From Acidaminococcaceae bacterium (GTDB taxonomy: Bacteria > Bacillota > Negativicutes > Acidaminococcales > Acidaminococcaceae): a stretch of DNA of 64,000 nt. Positions within the stretch are counted from its first letter, which is position 1. Each line of letters begins with the position of its first letter. The notes below the pieces were generated by a model. That model was not told the origin of the DNA. It saw only the letters and a program-made list of their open reading frames with translations, and made no database searches. The stretch is taken from assembly GCA_017405945.1 (NCBI GenBank), contig JAFQZL010000051.1:1-64000 (forward strand), written 5' to 3'. A program made the position numbers and the translations under genes. Shown in pieces: positions 33,685 to 42,609 of this stretch.

Positions 33685-34401
33685 TTATATATTCTTAATC
33701 TCTTCTACAATGGCCGAGGCCGCCTGTCGCTTGTCCGCCGCTTTCATGATGGGGCGCCCCACCACGATATGGGAGGAACCGTTGGCAAAAGCCTGTGCCG
33801 GTGTGGTCACGCGGCTCTGGTCGTCCAGGGCGCTGCCTGCCGGACGCACGCCGGGGGTTACGATCAGGAAGTCCGGCCCGCAGGCTTTACGGATCTCCTC
33901 CGCTTCTTTAGGCGATGCCACTACCCCGTCCAGTCCGGCTGCTTTGGCCAGCTTTGCCAGGGCAAGTACCTGCTCCGCAATAGTATTTTTGTAATTCAGA
34001 TCGGCGAACTGCTCCTCGTCCATGCTGGTAAGGATGGTGACCGCCAGCAGCTTCGGGCGTTCTATGCCAAGTTCTGCCGCTTTTTCTCTGATGGCAGCCG
34101 CTGCCGCTTCCATCATCTTTTTTCCGCCTACGGCATGGACGTTGATCATATCCACGCCCAGTTTCGTTTCCACTTTCAGGGCGCTGGCTACCGTATTGGG
34201 AATGTCCTGGAGTTTTAAGTCAAGGAAGACTTTCTTGCCACGCTCTTTCAGGAAACGGATCATCTCGTTCCCTGCCGCGTAATATAGTTCCATGCCGACT
34301 TTATAATAGATTACCGCGTCCCCGATTTCCTCCACGGCCTGCTTCGCAGCTTCTGCCGTGGGAAAGTCCAGGGCTGCGATGAGTCTCGGATCGCTCTGCA
34401 T
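33685..34401 (-). CDS. pyrF: orotidine-5'-phosphate decarboxylase, 238 aa
   Basis: It makes UMP from OMP. The catalytic motif is VFLDLKLQDIPNTV (D-x-K-x-x-D, about residues 58-71); other signatures are LIAALDFPTAEAA at the N-terminus, GVVASPKEAEEIR and the phosphate-binding IVVGRPIMKA at the C-terminus. Length matches the bacterial single-domain family. AGAGGTGACAAC precedes the ATG. In the pyr operon between pyrD and pyrE. Confidence 0.95.
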   Translation of the reverse strand: MQSDPRLIAALDFPTAEAAKQAVEEIGDAVIYYKVGMELYYAAGNEMIRFLKERGKKVFLDLKLQDIPNTVASALKVETKLGVDMINVHAVGGKKMMEAAAAAIREKAAELGIERPKLLAVTILTSMDEEQFADLNYKNTIAEQVLALAKLAKAAGLDGVVASPKEAEEIRKACGPDFLIVTPGVRPAGSALDDQSRVTTPAQAFANGSSHIVVGRPIMKAADKRQAASAIVEEIKNI

Positions 34402-34464
34402 GTTGTCACCTCTTTTGTACTCAAAAACCTCACACTGCCATCAGTATTTCCAAAAGCCGGAATA

Positions 34465-35400
34465 TCAGCACCGGCCCGGAAGTGCCAGCCCGATCATATC
34501 CTGTATCTTTTTGATATTGTGCTTGTCCATGTATTCCAGAATGCCAGGGCTGATGGTCTCCGCAATGGCCGGGTTCACAAAGTTAGCCGTGCCCACAGCA
34601 ATGGCGCTGGCTCCCGCCAGGAAGAATTCAATGGCGTCTTCCGCGCACATGATGCCGCCCATGCCGATAATGGGAACCTTCACCGCCTGGGCCACTTCAT
34701 AACACATGCGCACCGCCACAGGACGGATGCAGGGGCCGCTGAGACCGCCGGTCACATTGCCCAGCACAGGACGCTGACGGTGGATGTCAATCTTCATGCC
34801 GATGAGAGTATTGATCAGGGAAAGAGCATCTGTTCCCGCGTCTTCTGCCGCTTTTGCCATTTCCGTTATACTGGTCACGTTGGGGGAAAGCTTGGTGATA
34901 ACTACTTTGGACGTATTCCTTTTGACTTCTTTAACAACCTGGGCCATGCTTTTGGCATTGGTACCGAAAACCAGGCCGCCGTCTTTGATGTTGGGACAGC
35001 TTACGTTGATTTCCACCGCGTCCACGCCTTTCACGTCCAGCTTCGCCGCCAGTTCGCCGTATTCCTCCGGACTGGAGGCGTCGATGTTCACGATAATGGG
35101 TACTTTGTATTTGCGCAGTTTAGGCAGCGTTTCTTTCAGAAAGTACTCGCTTCCCGGGTTCTCCAGCCCTACGCAGTTCAGCATGCCGGAAGGGGTTTCC
35201 ACTACCCGCTGTCCTTTGTTTCCTGCCCGGGGAGCAAGGGTGGTGCCTTTCACCGTAACGGCGCCCACCTTTTCCAGATCCAGAAAGTCCGTAAATTCCA
35301 GACCGAAGCCGAAGGTTCCGGAAGCAGTGGTCACCGGCGTTTTCATTTTCAACCCGGCAATATCCACAGCCAGACGGTTATGATACAGATATCTTACCAT
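34465..35400 (-). CDS. pyrD: dihydroorotate dehydrogenase, class 1B catalytic subunit, 311 aa
   Basis: This FMN enzyme oxidises dihydroorotate; class 1B members pass electrons through PyrK to NAD+. Signatures are TVTTASGTFGFG-like VTTASGTFGFGLEF near the N-terminus, EINVSCPNIKDGG with the active-site cysteine region, VVITKLSPNVT, and GMGGIMCAEDAIEF. I start at ATG 35400 (MVRYLYHNRLAV), which overlaps the pyrK stop and has GGAGGAGGTGACGGA before it. The longer open frame (to 35532) runs inside pyrK and is not credible. Confidence 0.95.
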   Translation of the reverse strand: MVRYLYHNRLAVDIAGLKMKTPVTTASGTFGFGLEFTDFLDLEKVGAVTVKGTTLAPRAGNKGQRVVETPSGMLNCVGLENPGSEYFLKETLPKLRKYKVPIIVNIDASSPEEYGELAAKLDVKGVDAVEINVSCPNIKDGGLVFGTNAKSMAQVVKEVKRNTSKVVITKLSPNVTSITEMAKAAEDAGTDALSLINTLIGMKIDIHRQRPVLGNVTGGLSGPCIRPVAVRMCYEVAQAVKVPIIGMGGIMCAEDAIEFFLAGASAIAVGTANFVNPAIAETISPGILEYMDKHNIKKIQDMIGLALPGRC

Positions 35401-36167
35401 TCCGTCACCTCCTCCGCCCGGAACACAGGGCCGTCCTGGCAGACCTTGACGCGTTTGCCGGTGCCCTGGCAGCTGCAGGACAGGCAGGCGCCCAGCCCGC
35501 AGGCCATATATTTTTCCAGAGAAACCTGACACTTAATGCCTCTTTCCAACACGGCAGCGGAAACCGCTTTCATCATGGGCGCCGGACCGCAGACATACAC
35601 GCAGTCATAATTTCCCTTTTCCAGCATATCCGGCAGACAGGCCATTACGGTCCCTTTGGTTCCCAATGAGCCGTCATCCGTCGTCAGGCCGATTTGCCCT
35701 GCGATACCGTCATACAGTTCTTTCCAGAAAAGGTCGTCCGCTGTTCTTCCGCCCATAAGCACGTCAGGCCGGGTTCCTTCCTCAGCCATGCTTTCCGCCA
35801 GATACAGCAGGGGCGCCAGTCCGGTGCCGCCGCCAACCAGCAGCGGATGTTCCGCGTTGCGGTCAAAGCCGTGCCCCAGCGGGCCCACCACGCTGAGGCG
35901 GTCTCCGCTGCAGACGTCTGCCAGAATGTTCGTGGCATCGCCTACAATACGGTAGATCAGGCTGATGGCGCCGTAGTTTTTATCCACCCCGCCAACGCCA
36001 AGGGGACGGCGCAGCAACGGCGCGGTGCGCTGTGAGACCTGCACATTGACAAACTGGCCCGGAACCGCTTCTGCCGCAATCCGCGGCGCAATCATGTCAA
36101 TCTGTTTTGTCGTGGCGTTCAGAACACGCTGCCCCACGACTTTTGCTTCTTCTATATACTTAGTCAT
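35394..36167 (-). CDS. pyrK: dihydroorotate dehydrogenase electron-transfer subunit, 257 aa
   Basis: It carries FAD and a [2Fe-2S] cluster and hands electrons from PyrD to NAD+. The FAD-binding motif is RRPLGVGGVD (about 53-62), the NAD-binding part is PLLVGGGTGLAPLLYLAESM, and the cluster lies in CGLGACLSCSC with a further Cys in VKVCQDGPVF. Length is typical. GGAGG precedes the ATG, and the gene overlaps pyrD by 7 bases, suggesting coupled synthesis of the two subunits. Confidence 0.95.
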   Translation of the reverse strand: MTKYIEEAKVVGQRVLNATTKQIDMIAPRIAAEAVPGQFVNVQVSQRTAPLLRRPLGVGGVDKNYGAISLIYRIVGDATNILADVCSGDRLSVVGPLGHGFDRNAEHPLLVGGGTGLAPLLYLAESMAEEGTRPDVLMGGRTADDLFWKELYDGIAGQIGLTTDDGSLGTKGTVMACLPDMLEKGNYDCVYVCGPAPMMKAVSAAVLERGIKCQVSLEKYMACGLGACLSCSCQGTGKRVKVCQDGPVFRAEEVTEW

Positions 36168-36247
36168 TCAAATCCTCCGGTATATTTCCGGTTTCAGATA
36201 AACAAACCCTGAAAGCTATTTTGCAAAACCTTTGCCAGTTTAGGGAT

Positions 36248-37540
36248 TTACTTTTCGCACACTGCGCCGTCTTTCATAACGAACTTGCCGGCTACCACCG
36301 TCGCAACGGCTTTGCCCTTGCAATGTTTTCCTTCAAACGGTGTAACCTTGCCAACCGTGTAGAACTTTTTGGAATCTACCGTCCATTCTTTATCCAGATC
36401 CAGAATGGTAATATCCGCCGGGGCGCCTGCTTTTAAGGTGCCGGATTTCAGGTTAAAGATCCGGGCCGGACTGCAGCTCATCTTGTCAACGACCTGTTCC
36501 AGCGTCAGCACGTTTTTGTGATACAGATCCGTCAACACAACACCGACAGCTGTTTCCAGTCCGCAGAAGCCGTTAGGAGCCTTGCGGAATTCCACGTCCT
36601 TTTCTTCCGGGGCGTGGGGGGCGTGGTCGGTGACGATCATGTCAATGGTCCCGTCCAGAAGGGCGGCCCGCATGGCGTCCACGTGATCCTGGCTCCGCAG
36701 GGGAGGAGAAACACGGGTAGCCGTACTGTAACCCAGGCAGGCTTCATCCGTCAGGGTCAGGTGATGCACGGTGACCTCTGCCGTTACCGGATAGCCTTTG
36801 GACTTGGCCTGGCGGATGATATCCGCCGCGCCTTTGCTGGCCACGTGGGCAATGTGGATATGGGCTCCGGTGTAACCGGCCACCAGCACATCCCTTGCTA
36901 CGGCGATGTCTTCCGCCACGGAAGGCACGCCGGGCACACCGATCTTTGCGGAAACCGCGCCTTCGTGCATGTAACCGTCCGCGTTCAGTTCGCTTTCAAT
37001 GCTGTGGGAAATCAGGGGTGCGTCAAAGCTTGTCATATATTTGGCCGCGTTCATCAGCAGGCGGCTGCTGTACACATAATGACCGTCGTCGGAAAAAGCC
37101 ACCGCGCCTTTTTCCAGCATATCGCCCATCTCCGCCAGTTCCTTTCCTTCTTCGTCCTTACTGATGGAACCGATGACTTCCACGTTCACATAGCCTTCCT
37201 TCGCGGCCCGTTCTTTGATGCCGCTGACCACGATGGAAGTGGAAATGGCAGGTTTCGTATTGGGCATGCAGGCGATGGTGGTAATGCCGCCGGCCGCTGC
37301 CGCCATGGTACCGGTGCGGATGCTTTCCTTGGCTTCCAGGCCCGGCTCCCGCAGATGGGTATGCATGTCGATGAAGCCGGGGGCTACTACCTTACCCGCG
37401 GCGTCATACGTCTCATCGGCTTGGTCCGTTATGTTCTTTGCAACTTTTGCGATTTTCCCGTCTGCTACCAGCACGTCGCAGATTTCATCCAGTTTCTGAG
37501 AGGGGTCTACCACCCGTCCGTTTTTAATTAGCAGCTTCAA
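36248..37540 (-). CDS. pyrC: dihydroorotase, class I, 430 aa
   Basis: This zinc amidohydrolase cyclises carbamoyl-aspartate. Metal-binding GFIDMHTHLREPGLE lies at about 56-70; other conserved blocks are GITTIACMPNTKPA, IHIAHVASKGAADII and VTDHAPHAPEEK with the catalytic Asp. The C-terminus re-enters the beta-sandwich (GAPADITILDLDKEW). The start overlaps the end of pyrB by 17 bases. The gap of 80 bases to pyrK holds no clear hairpin. Confidence 0.95.
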   Translation of the reverse strand: MKLLIKNGRVVDPSQKLDEICDVLVADGKIAKVAKNITDQADETYDAAGKVVAPGFIDMHTHLREPGLEAKESIRTGTMAAAAGGITTIACMPNTKPAISTSIVVSGIKERAAKEGYVNVEVIGSISKDEEGKELAEMGDMLEKGAVAFSDDGHYVYSSRLLMNAAKYMTSFDAPLISHSIESELNADGYMHEGAVSAKIGVPGVPSVAEDIAVARDVLVAGYTGAHIHIAHVASKGAADIIRQAKSKGYPVTAEVTVHHLTLTDEACLGYSTATRVSPPLRSQDHVDAMRAALLDGTIDMIVTDHAPHAPEEKDVEFRKAPNGFCGLETAVGVVLTDLYHKNVLTLEQVVDKMSCSPARIFNLKSGTLKAGAPADITILDLDKEWTVDSKKFYTVGKVTPFEGKHCKGKAVATVVAGKFVMKDGAVCEK

Positions 37541-38483
37541 TTTGTTTACCTCCAGTCAGTGTCAGGAATAACAGCGCCATACGAACGGCCACGCCGTTCT
37601 GCACTTCGTCGCGGATCGCCGCCTGGTCGCAGTAGCCTACGTCCCAGGAAATTTCCAGGCCCCGGTTCATGGGACCGGGATGCAGTACCACGCAGTCCGG
37701 TTTCGCCAGCTTCAGCCGCGCTTCGTTCAGACCGAAGATGCGGGCGTATTCCCGGGGTGACGGGAACAGACCACTCTTCTGGCGTTCCAGCTGGATCCGC
37801 AGCACGTCGATGACATCCGCGCCTTCGATGGCTTCTTCAATACGTTTATGATAAGTCACGCCCAGACTTTCCACGGCGTAGGGCATCAGGGGACGGGGTC
37901 CCGCTACATGCACGTCCGCTCCCATCTTGTTCCAGGCCGCAATATTGGTACGGGCCACCCGGCTGTACAAAATATCGCCCAGGATGACCATTTTCTTTCC
38001 TTTTAAGTCTTTCAGCCCCTTTTCCCGCAGGGTGAACATGTCCAGCAGCCCCTGGGACGGATGGGCATGGGCGCCGTCGCCGGCGTTGATGATGACCGGT
38101 TTTGCCACGTCCGCCGCGTAAACGGCAGCCCCTTCAATGGGATGGCGCATGACGATGGCGTCGCAGCACATGGACTGTACGGTAAGGATGGTGTCCCGGA
38201 GGCACTCGCCCTTTACCACGCTGGAAGAAGAAGTCGTAATGTTGACTACGTCCGCCCCCAGGTATTTGCCCGCCAGTTCAAAAGACGTACGGGTCCGGGT
38301 ACTGGGCTCGTAGAACAGGTTGATGATGGATTTGCCCCGCAGGGACGGTACTTTTTTGATGTCGCGTTTCATAATCTTTTTCATTTCCGCAGCTGTCTGC
38401 AGAACCAGGTTGATTTCCCCGACGCTGAAGCTCTCCAGGTCAAGGATGTCCCTGCCCGCCAGGGACACAGTCGCTTTTGCCAT
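37524..38483 (-). CDS. pyrB: aspartate carbamoyltransferase catalytic subunit, 319 aa
   Basis: It joins carbamoyl phosphate and aspartate. Carbamoyl-phosphate binding is by FYEPSTRTRTSFELAGKYLG (about 60-79); other motifs are HPSQGLLDMFTL, the aspartate-loop region and HPGPMNRGLEI near the C-terminus. No pyrI regulatory subunit is present, as in most Firmicutes. It is the first gene of the pyr operon, behind the PyrR attenuator. A GGAGGAACTGCA site precedes the ATG. Confidence 0.95.
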   Translation of the reverse strand: MAKATVSLAGRDILDLESFSVGEINLVLQTAAEMKKIMKRDIKKVPSLRGKSIINLFYEPSTRTRTSFELAGKYLGADVVNITTSSSSVVKGECLRDTILTVQSMCCDAIVMRHPIEGAAVYAADVAKPVIINAGDGAHAHPSQGLLDMFTLREKGLKDLKGKKMVILGDILYSRVARTNIAAWNKMGADVHVAGPRPLMPYAVESLGVTYHKRIEEAIEGADVIDVLRIQLERQKSGLFPSPREYARIFGLNEARLKLAKPDCVVLHPGPMNRGLEISWDVGYCDQAAIRDEVQNGVAVRMALLFLTLTGGKQIEAAN

Positions 38484-38585
38484 TGCAGTTCCTCCTGTCT
38501 GATGTTGGAAAGTCCGCCTGCTTTCGTTTGGTCAGCCGGTTCTGTCAACACCGGACCGGGACACGGGCGGTTTCCCAAAAAATAA

Positions 38586-38732
38586 AAGCCTTCTCGTCCC
38601 GCAGGATGCAAGAAGGCTTACTATCTTCCATAATACTACTTTGCTAAGTCACCTTACAGCCTCACAGGACCGTTTTAAAGGTAATGCCTATTTAGTTTTG
38701 TTAATTATAACACGAACCGTCTGCCGCTTCAA
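38586..38732 (-). promoter_or_regulatory. pyr operon promoter and PyrR-dependent attenuator
   Basis: On the minus strand: promoter TTGAAG (38727-38732), 17 bases, TATAAT (38704-38709). Then a PyrR-binding sequence with the hallmark ACGGTCCTGTGAGGCTGTAAGG (38654-38673 region). Then a terminator with stem AAGCCTTCT/AGAAGGCTT (38586-38594 and 38611-38619) followed by TTATTTTTT. By the known Firmicute mechanism, UMP-bound PyrR favours the terminator and shuts down pyrB onward. No pyrR gene lies in this window, so it must be elsewhere. Confidence 0.88.
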
Positions 38733-38835
38733 CTAAAAATTCTGTATACAATTGAAGATGTTTGACCGTTTTCCGTAAGTATCTGTCCGGCACTGCGCAG
38801 TACTTTGCATAGTTGCATTTATCTGCAACATGAAC

Positions 38836-40191
38836 TTATGAAACCAGTTTGATCAGTTCCAGATACTTGTCCGGCAACTGGGACGGGTTCACGACCTCCG
38901 CCATGAATTCCCACTGTTTATTGCTTCTGGAAGGCTGGGAACTTTGCCAGTATTCCGCCGTCATTTGCATAAACTGCCGGACCTGTTTCCGGCGTTTTTC
39001 TTTACCTGCAACAACGGACAGCCATTCCCTCTGCCACGCTCCATAAATTTCCCATTCATCTTTCATCAGCAGCCGGGCGCAGGCTGCCGCCATATCCCGA
39101 CCGTTTCGCAGGACAAAACGGATCATGTCCAGCGCTTTATCCTTTTCTTCCAGCAGCTCCATCTTCTGTTCCACCTGTCCCAACATGCCGGAATCCTGTG
39201 TCGACGCTTCCACTTCCATCACTCTTTCCGACAGAAGGACATGGTTATAGCGGTTCATCCCCCAGCGCAGCAACACCAGGGAAAACAGCTGGCAGGGATA
39301 AAACAGCCTGAACGCGGTTTCAAAATTATCCCACTTACTTTGAATCTGCATGTGGAGGGATACATCCGCCATCACTCTCTTTATCAAAACATCGTCGCGG
39401 AGCGAAACTAAACACAGGCACAGATGCTTCAACAACATCTGACATTCTGCGTCCCAGCCGCGCTGGGCAATCTGCGCCGCCGTATTGCTCCACTCCATCG
39501 CAAATTGCTGTCGTGCGACACGGTTCACCGAATCGTGGCATATTACATTCCGGCTTAACGAACAAATTACCTTTAAGGCGTTAATCTGACGTCTGTCTGC
39601 CGCCACAAAAAGCAAGTCGGACAAAATCGAAATGAAGCCCGGGGTAACCGCAGCCCTGTAATTTTCCCAATACTGTTGCAGCGCTGTTACAATCTCCCGG
39701 AAATCCCATTCGTTTCGCGTTCGCACAGCCGTATCTGTCACGTTCTTAAACTGCAGATACCCCTGTTCGGTCAGTTCCCTTTCTTCCGGACCGAGCAGGC
39801 GCAGACCGCTGAGAATCGCTTCCCCGCAGAGCCGGCCCAGCCGGGGCATGCCCCGTTTAAAAGCCATACAGCCCAAAAAACCGGCCTGCCTGATCAGATC
39901 CTCCCGGACTTTCGGATGCGATTCCAGCGTTTTACGGAAAATACTCATAAACCTTTCTGCGGATTCTTCTTCCCCGCTCCGCAAATAGTACAGGCCTCCG
40001 TCCTTCAGTTTTGACGCCAGGTCCTCCGAATACTCTCCGCTTTCCAGAATCTGGTTCAGCAGTTTAAAGTCCGGCGCCTGCAACAGCAGTTGCCGGCGCC
40101 GTTCTTCTTTTTCTTCTTCCAGTTCCTGATCAAGCCGCTGATCGAACTCAGTATACCCTTTTTTAAAAATACCTTTTTCCGGTTTTTCCAT
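38836..40191 (-). CDS. hypothetical helical protein, 451 aa
   Basis: I do not recognise this family. The N-terminus (about 10-40) is a charged coiled-coil-like segment (RLDQELEEEKEERRRQLLL), and the remainder is almost all alpha-helical with repeated Leu/Ala-rich pairs such as GGLYYLRSGEEESAERFMSI and LIRQAGFLGCMAFKRG, reminiscent of TPR or HEAT-like solenoids. No signal peptide or membrane segment is present. It lies 81 bases after the 67-aa protein gene in the same direction, so it may be the last gene of the etf transcription unit. Function cannot be assigned. Confidence 0.65.
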   Translation of the reverse strand: MEKPEKGIFKKGYTEFDQRLDQELEEEKEERRRQLLLQAPDFKLLNQILESGEYSEDLASKLKDGGLYYLRSGEEESAERFMSIFRKTLESHPKVREDLIRQAGFLGCMAFKRGMPRLGRLCGEAILSGLRLLGPEERELTEQGYLQFKNVTDTAVRTRNEWDFREIVTALQQYWENYRAAVTPGFISILSDLLFVAADRRQINALKVICSLSRNVICHDSVNRVARQQFAMEWSNTAAQIAQRGWDAECQMLLKHLCLCLVSLRDDVLIKRVMADVSLHMQIQSKWDNFETAFRLFYPCQLFSLVLLRWGMNRYNHVLLSERVMEVEASTQDSGMLGQVEQKMELLEEKDKALDMIRFVLRNGRDMAAACARLLMKDEWEIYGAWQREWLSVVAGKEKRRKQVRQFMQMTAEYWQSSQPSRSNKQWEFMAEVVNPSQLPDKYLELIKLVS

Positions 40192-40272
40192 AAATTCCTT
40201 ACCGTATCTACACTAGTGGAATATCCGTTAAGACCACCGGATCATTCTGTTCACAGCCGGTTACGGGTCCGT

Positions 40273-40476
40273 TCACGCATGAAAGCCATGCTCCGCCAGC
40301 ACTTCATAAGCTTCTTCCGCTTCCGAAACAGGCACCGAGATTTCAATGGAAGCAACTTTGCCGTTGCGGCGTGTCCCCACTGCCTTCAGCTGGCACAGGA
40401 AACCGTTATCCCCCAGCAGCTTCTTCAACTTCTCAGCCCGCTCCTGCGTTGGTGCAATATAAATTACTTTCCACAC
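40273..40476 (-). CDS. small DUF2007-like protein, 67 aa
   Basis: A compact ferredoxin-like alpha/beta protein: MWKVIYIAPTQERAEKLKKL, then a beta-hairpin, then VSEAEEAYEVLAEHGFHA. It resembles the small 'putative signal transducing' (DUF2007) proteins, though the match is only by pattern. It starts 11 bases after the etfA stop, so it is co-transcribed with the electron-transfer flavoprotein. No function is known. Confidence 0.6.
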   Translation of the reverse strand: MWKVIYIAPTQERAEKLKKLLGDNGFLCQLKAVGTRRNGKVASIEISVPVSEAEEAYEVLAEHGFHA

Positions 40477-40487
40477 AGAACCGCACC

Positions 40488-41492
40488 TCAGGATTCTTTA
40501 TAGGCTTTAATCTTTTCAATCAGCTTGGGAAGCACAACATGCACATCGCCGACCAGACCATAATGTGCCACTTCAAAAATCGGCGCGTTTTCATCTTTGT
40601 TAATGGCCACGATGACTTCCGACTCTTTCATGCCGGATACATGCTGCAGCGCACCGGAAACAGCGCAGGCAAAATACAGCTTCGGTGCGATGGTCTTGCC
40701 GGACTGTCCTACCTGGGACGCATGGTCTACCCACTTTTCATCAACTGCGGCGCGGGAACCGGCTATCGCAGATTTTTCAAACAAAGCCGCAAGATCTTCC
40801 AATACCTTGAAACGCTCGCCATCGCCGAAACCACGGCCGCCGGCACAGACGACTTCCGCGTCTTCGATCTTTAACTTGCCGCCGGTGGACAGGGGTTCCT
40901 TTTTCAGGATCTCCACTTTACTTTCCACTTTATTTTTTACTGTATAATTGATTATCTCGCCCTGGCGGCCGGTATCCGGTTCCATGGGCGCAAAGATCTT
41001 GGGACGTACAGATCCCATCTGGGGGCGGATGTCAGAGCAGACGATGGTACCCATCAGGTTGCCGCCCAATGCGGGCCGGGTCCATTTCAGGAGACCGTCC
41101 TCACCCATTTCCACTTCTGTGCAGTCCGCGCACAGACCGGTTTTTAAGCGGGCAGCCACACGGGGCGCCAGGTCACGGCCGTCAATGGTAGCGCCAAACA
41201 TGATGCCGTTGGGTTTATACTCCTGCGCCAGTTCACTGATGGCATTGGTGTACAGTTCCACATTATAATCCGCGTATTCCTCGCCCAGCACGGTGTAAAC
41301 TACATCCGCACCCTGGGCGATAAGCTGTTCCGCATGTCCTTTGTTTTCTTTGCCAATCAGGATGACAGCGGTATTCTGTCCTGCCGTGTCGGCCAGGCGG
41401 CGGGCCTGCCCCAGCAGCTCATAGGTCACGCCAAGAGTCTCGCCATTTTCCAGCTGGGCTACTACCCAGATTGCATTTTCAGTCTTTGCCAT
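40488..41492 (-). CDS. etfA: electron transfer flavoprotein, alpha subunit, 334 aa
   Basis: It binds FAD and moves electrons between acyl-CoA dehydrogenases and NADH, ferredoxin or other carriers. The FAD-binding C-terminal domain (about 205-330) has GGRGFGDGERFKVLEDLAAL, SRAAVDEKWVDHASQVGQSG, YFACAVSGALQH and VAINKDENAPIF. I start at ATG 41492 (MAKTENAIWVV) because GGAGG lies 8 bases before it; this overlaps the ferredoxin stop by 14 bases. In gut Negativicutes EtfAB is often electron-bifurcating with butyryl-CoA dehydrogenase; no dehydrogenase gene is adjacent here. Confidence 0.94.
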   Translation of the reverse strand: MAKTENAIWVVAQLENGETLGVTYELLGQARRLADTAGQNTAVILIGKENKGHAEQLIAQGADVVYTVLGEEYADYNVELYTNAISELAQEYKPNGIMFGATIDGRDLAPRVAARLKTGLCADCTEVEMGEDGLLKWTRPALGGNLMGTIVCSDIRPQMGSVRPKIFAPMEPDTGRQGEIINYTVKNKVESKVEILKKEPLSTGGKLKIEDAEVVCAGGRGFGDGERFKVLEDLAALFEKSAIAGSRAAVDEKWVDHASQVGQSGKTIAPKLYFACAVSGALQHVSGMKESEVIVAINKDENAPIFEVAHYGLVGDVHVVLPKLIEKIKAYKES

Positions 41493-41679
41493 TATTGAAA
41501 TCCTCCCTCGGAAGAGTAATCGCGTCCATAGGACAATCATATATACACGCGCCGCACTCCACACAGCTTTGTTCCCGGACTGTCGCTTTCCCGTCCGTTA
41601 CGCGGATAGCGCCCGTCGGGCAGATGGCTGAGCAGTTCTCGCAGCCAATGCAGCGCGCAATTTCAACTTTAACTGCCAC
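41479..41679 (-). CDS. 2[4Fe-4S] ferredoxin between etfB and etfA, 66 aa
   Basis: Two clusters are seen: CIGCENCSAICP (about 10-21) and CVECGACIYDCP (about 39-50), each with C-x2-C-x2-C-x3-C-P. It is inserted between the two flavoprotein genes, 10 bases after etfB and overlapping etfA. In caffeyl-CoA reductase-type Etf the alpha subunit has an N-terminal ferredoxin domain; here the same module is a separate gene. It is likely a dedicated electron partner of EtfAB (inference). Confidence 0.93.
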   Translation of the reverse strand: MAVKVEIARCIGCENCSAICPTGAIRVTDGKATVREQSCVECGACIYDCPMDAITLPREDFNNGKD

Positions 41680-41689
41680 GATACACGGC

Positions 41690-42484
41690 TCAGCGTTTTA
41701 TTACGCCGGCTTCGATCAGCTTTTCCACCAGTTTGTCCACGGCCACATCCACATCTTCTTCCTTGATGATCTGGGTGTCCACTTTATGCGCTTCCGGTGT
41801 AAATACTTTGATAACACGTGTCGGGGAAGCCTTCAGGCCTACGTTGCTGACATCCAGTCCCAGATCGGCCGCCGTCTTGACAGGAATTTCTGTCTTGCGG
41901 GCTTTCATCTTGCCGCGGATACTGGCAAAGCGCAATTCTTTTTCTGCACGGGTCATGGTCACCAGGAGAGGCGCGGGAACAGCCAGGGTCTCTGCCCAGT
42001 TTTCCGTTTCCCGTTCTACCACGAAACGACCGTCGGTAAATTCAACTTTCAAAGCGGAAGTAACCTGCGGGATGCCCAGATGTTCCGCCATTTCCGGTCC
42101 AACCTGCGCTGTACAGCCGTCCGCCGCTTCCCGTCCGCAGAGGATCAGATCGTATTCGCCCAGGTGTTTGACCAGGGCAGCCAGGGCCACACTGGTAGCC
42201 AGCGTATCGGAACCGGCCACAGCCCGGTCGGTAAGCAGGTACGCCTCATCCGCGCCCAGCGCGATAGCATCCTTCAGGATATCTTTGGCTTGAGGGGGTC
42301 CCATGGTAACGACCTTAACCTTTGCACCGTATTTATCTTTTAAGATCAGTGCGGTTTCCAACGCTTCCGCATCATAGGGATTCAAAATGTTCTCCACGCC
42401 ATCCCGGACCAGAGTGCGGGTTTCCGGATTCAGACGGATCTGCGTCGTATCCGGCACTTGTTTTACACAGACGATAATGTTCAT
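41690..42484 (-). CDS. etfB: electron transfer flavoprotein, beta subunit, 264 aa
   Basis: It pairs with EtfA and binds the second nucleotide (FAD in bifurcating forms, AMP in classical ones). Signatures are MNIIVCVKQVPDTTQIR, NPYDAEALETALILKD, VTMGPPQAKDILKDAIALGA, LICGREAADGCTAQVGPEMA and VTMTRAEKELRFASIRGKMKA. Length fits the family. First gene of etfB-ferredoxin-etfA-small gene. A strong promoter lies 50 bases upstream, and GGAGG precedes the ATG. Confidence 0.94.
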   Translation of the reverse strand: MNIIVCVKQVPDTTQIRLNPETRTLVRDGVENILNPYDAEALETALILKDKYGAKVKVVTMGPPQAKDILKDAIALGADEAYLLTDRAVAGSDTLATSVALAALVKHLGEYDLILCGREAADGCTAQVGPEMAEHLGIPQVTSALKVEFTDGRFVVERETENWAETLAVPAPLLVTMTRAEKELRFASIRGKMKARKTEIPVKTAADLGLDVSNVGLKASPTRVIKVFTPEAHKVDTQIIKEEDVDVAVDKLVEKLIEAGVIKR

Positions 42485-42533
42485 GTGTGCCTCCTGCTTG
42501 TGTAGTCTTATTATACCAACAACGGTACAGTAT

Positions 42534-42562
42534 ATTATACCATAGTTTTACAGGTTTTCCAA
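42534..42562 (-). promoter_or_regulatory. promoter of the etf operon
   Basis: TTGGAA (42557-42562), 17 bases, TATAAT (42534-42539) on the minus strand. A second TATAAT lies nearer the gene, at about 42509-42514, with a poorer -35. This good consensus promoter suggests high constitutive expression. Confidence 0.72.
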
Positions 42563-42597
42563 ATGAAAAGAGACCGCTGCGCTGCAACGGTCTCCCT
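42563..42597 (-). terminator. terminator of the rubrerythrin gene
   Basis: The stem GAGACCG/CGGTCTC (42570-42576 and 42588-42594) is followed on the minus strand by TTTTCATTT. It lies between rubrerythrin and the etf promoter. Confidence 0.78.
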
Positions 42598-42609
42598 TTT
42601 TACAACATA

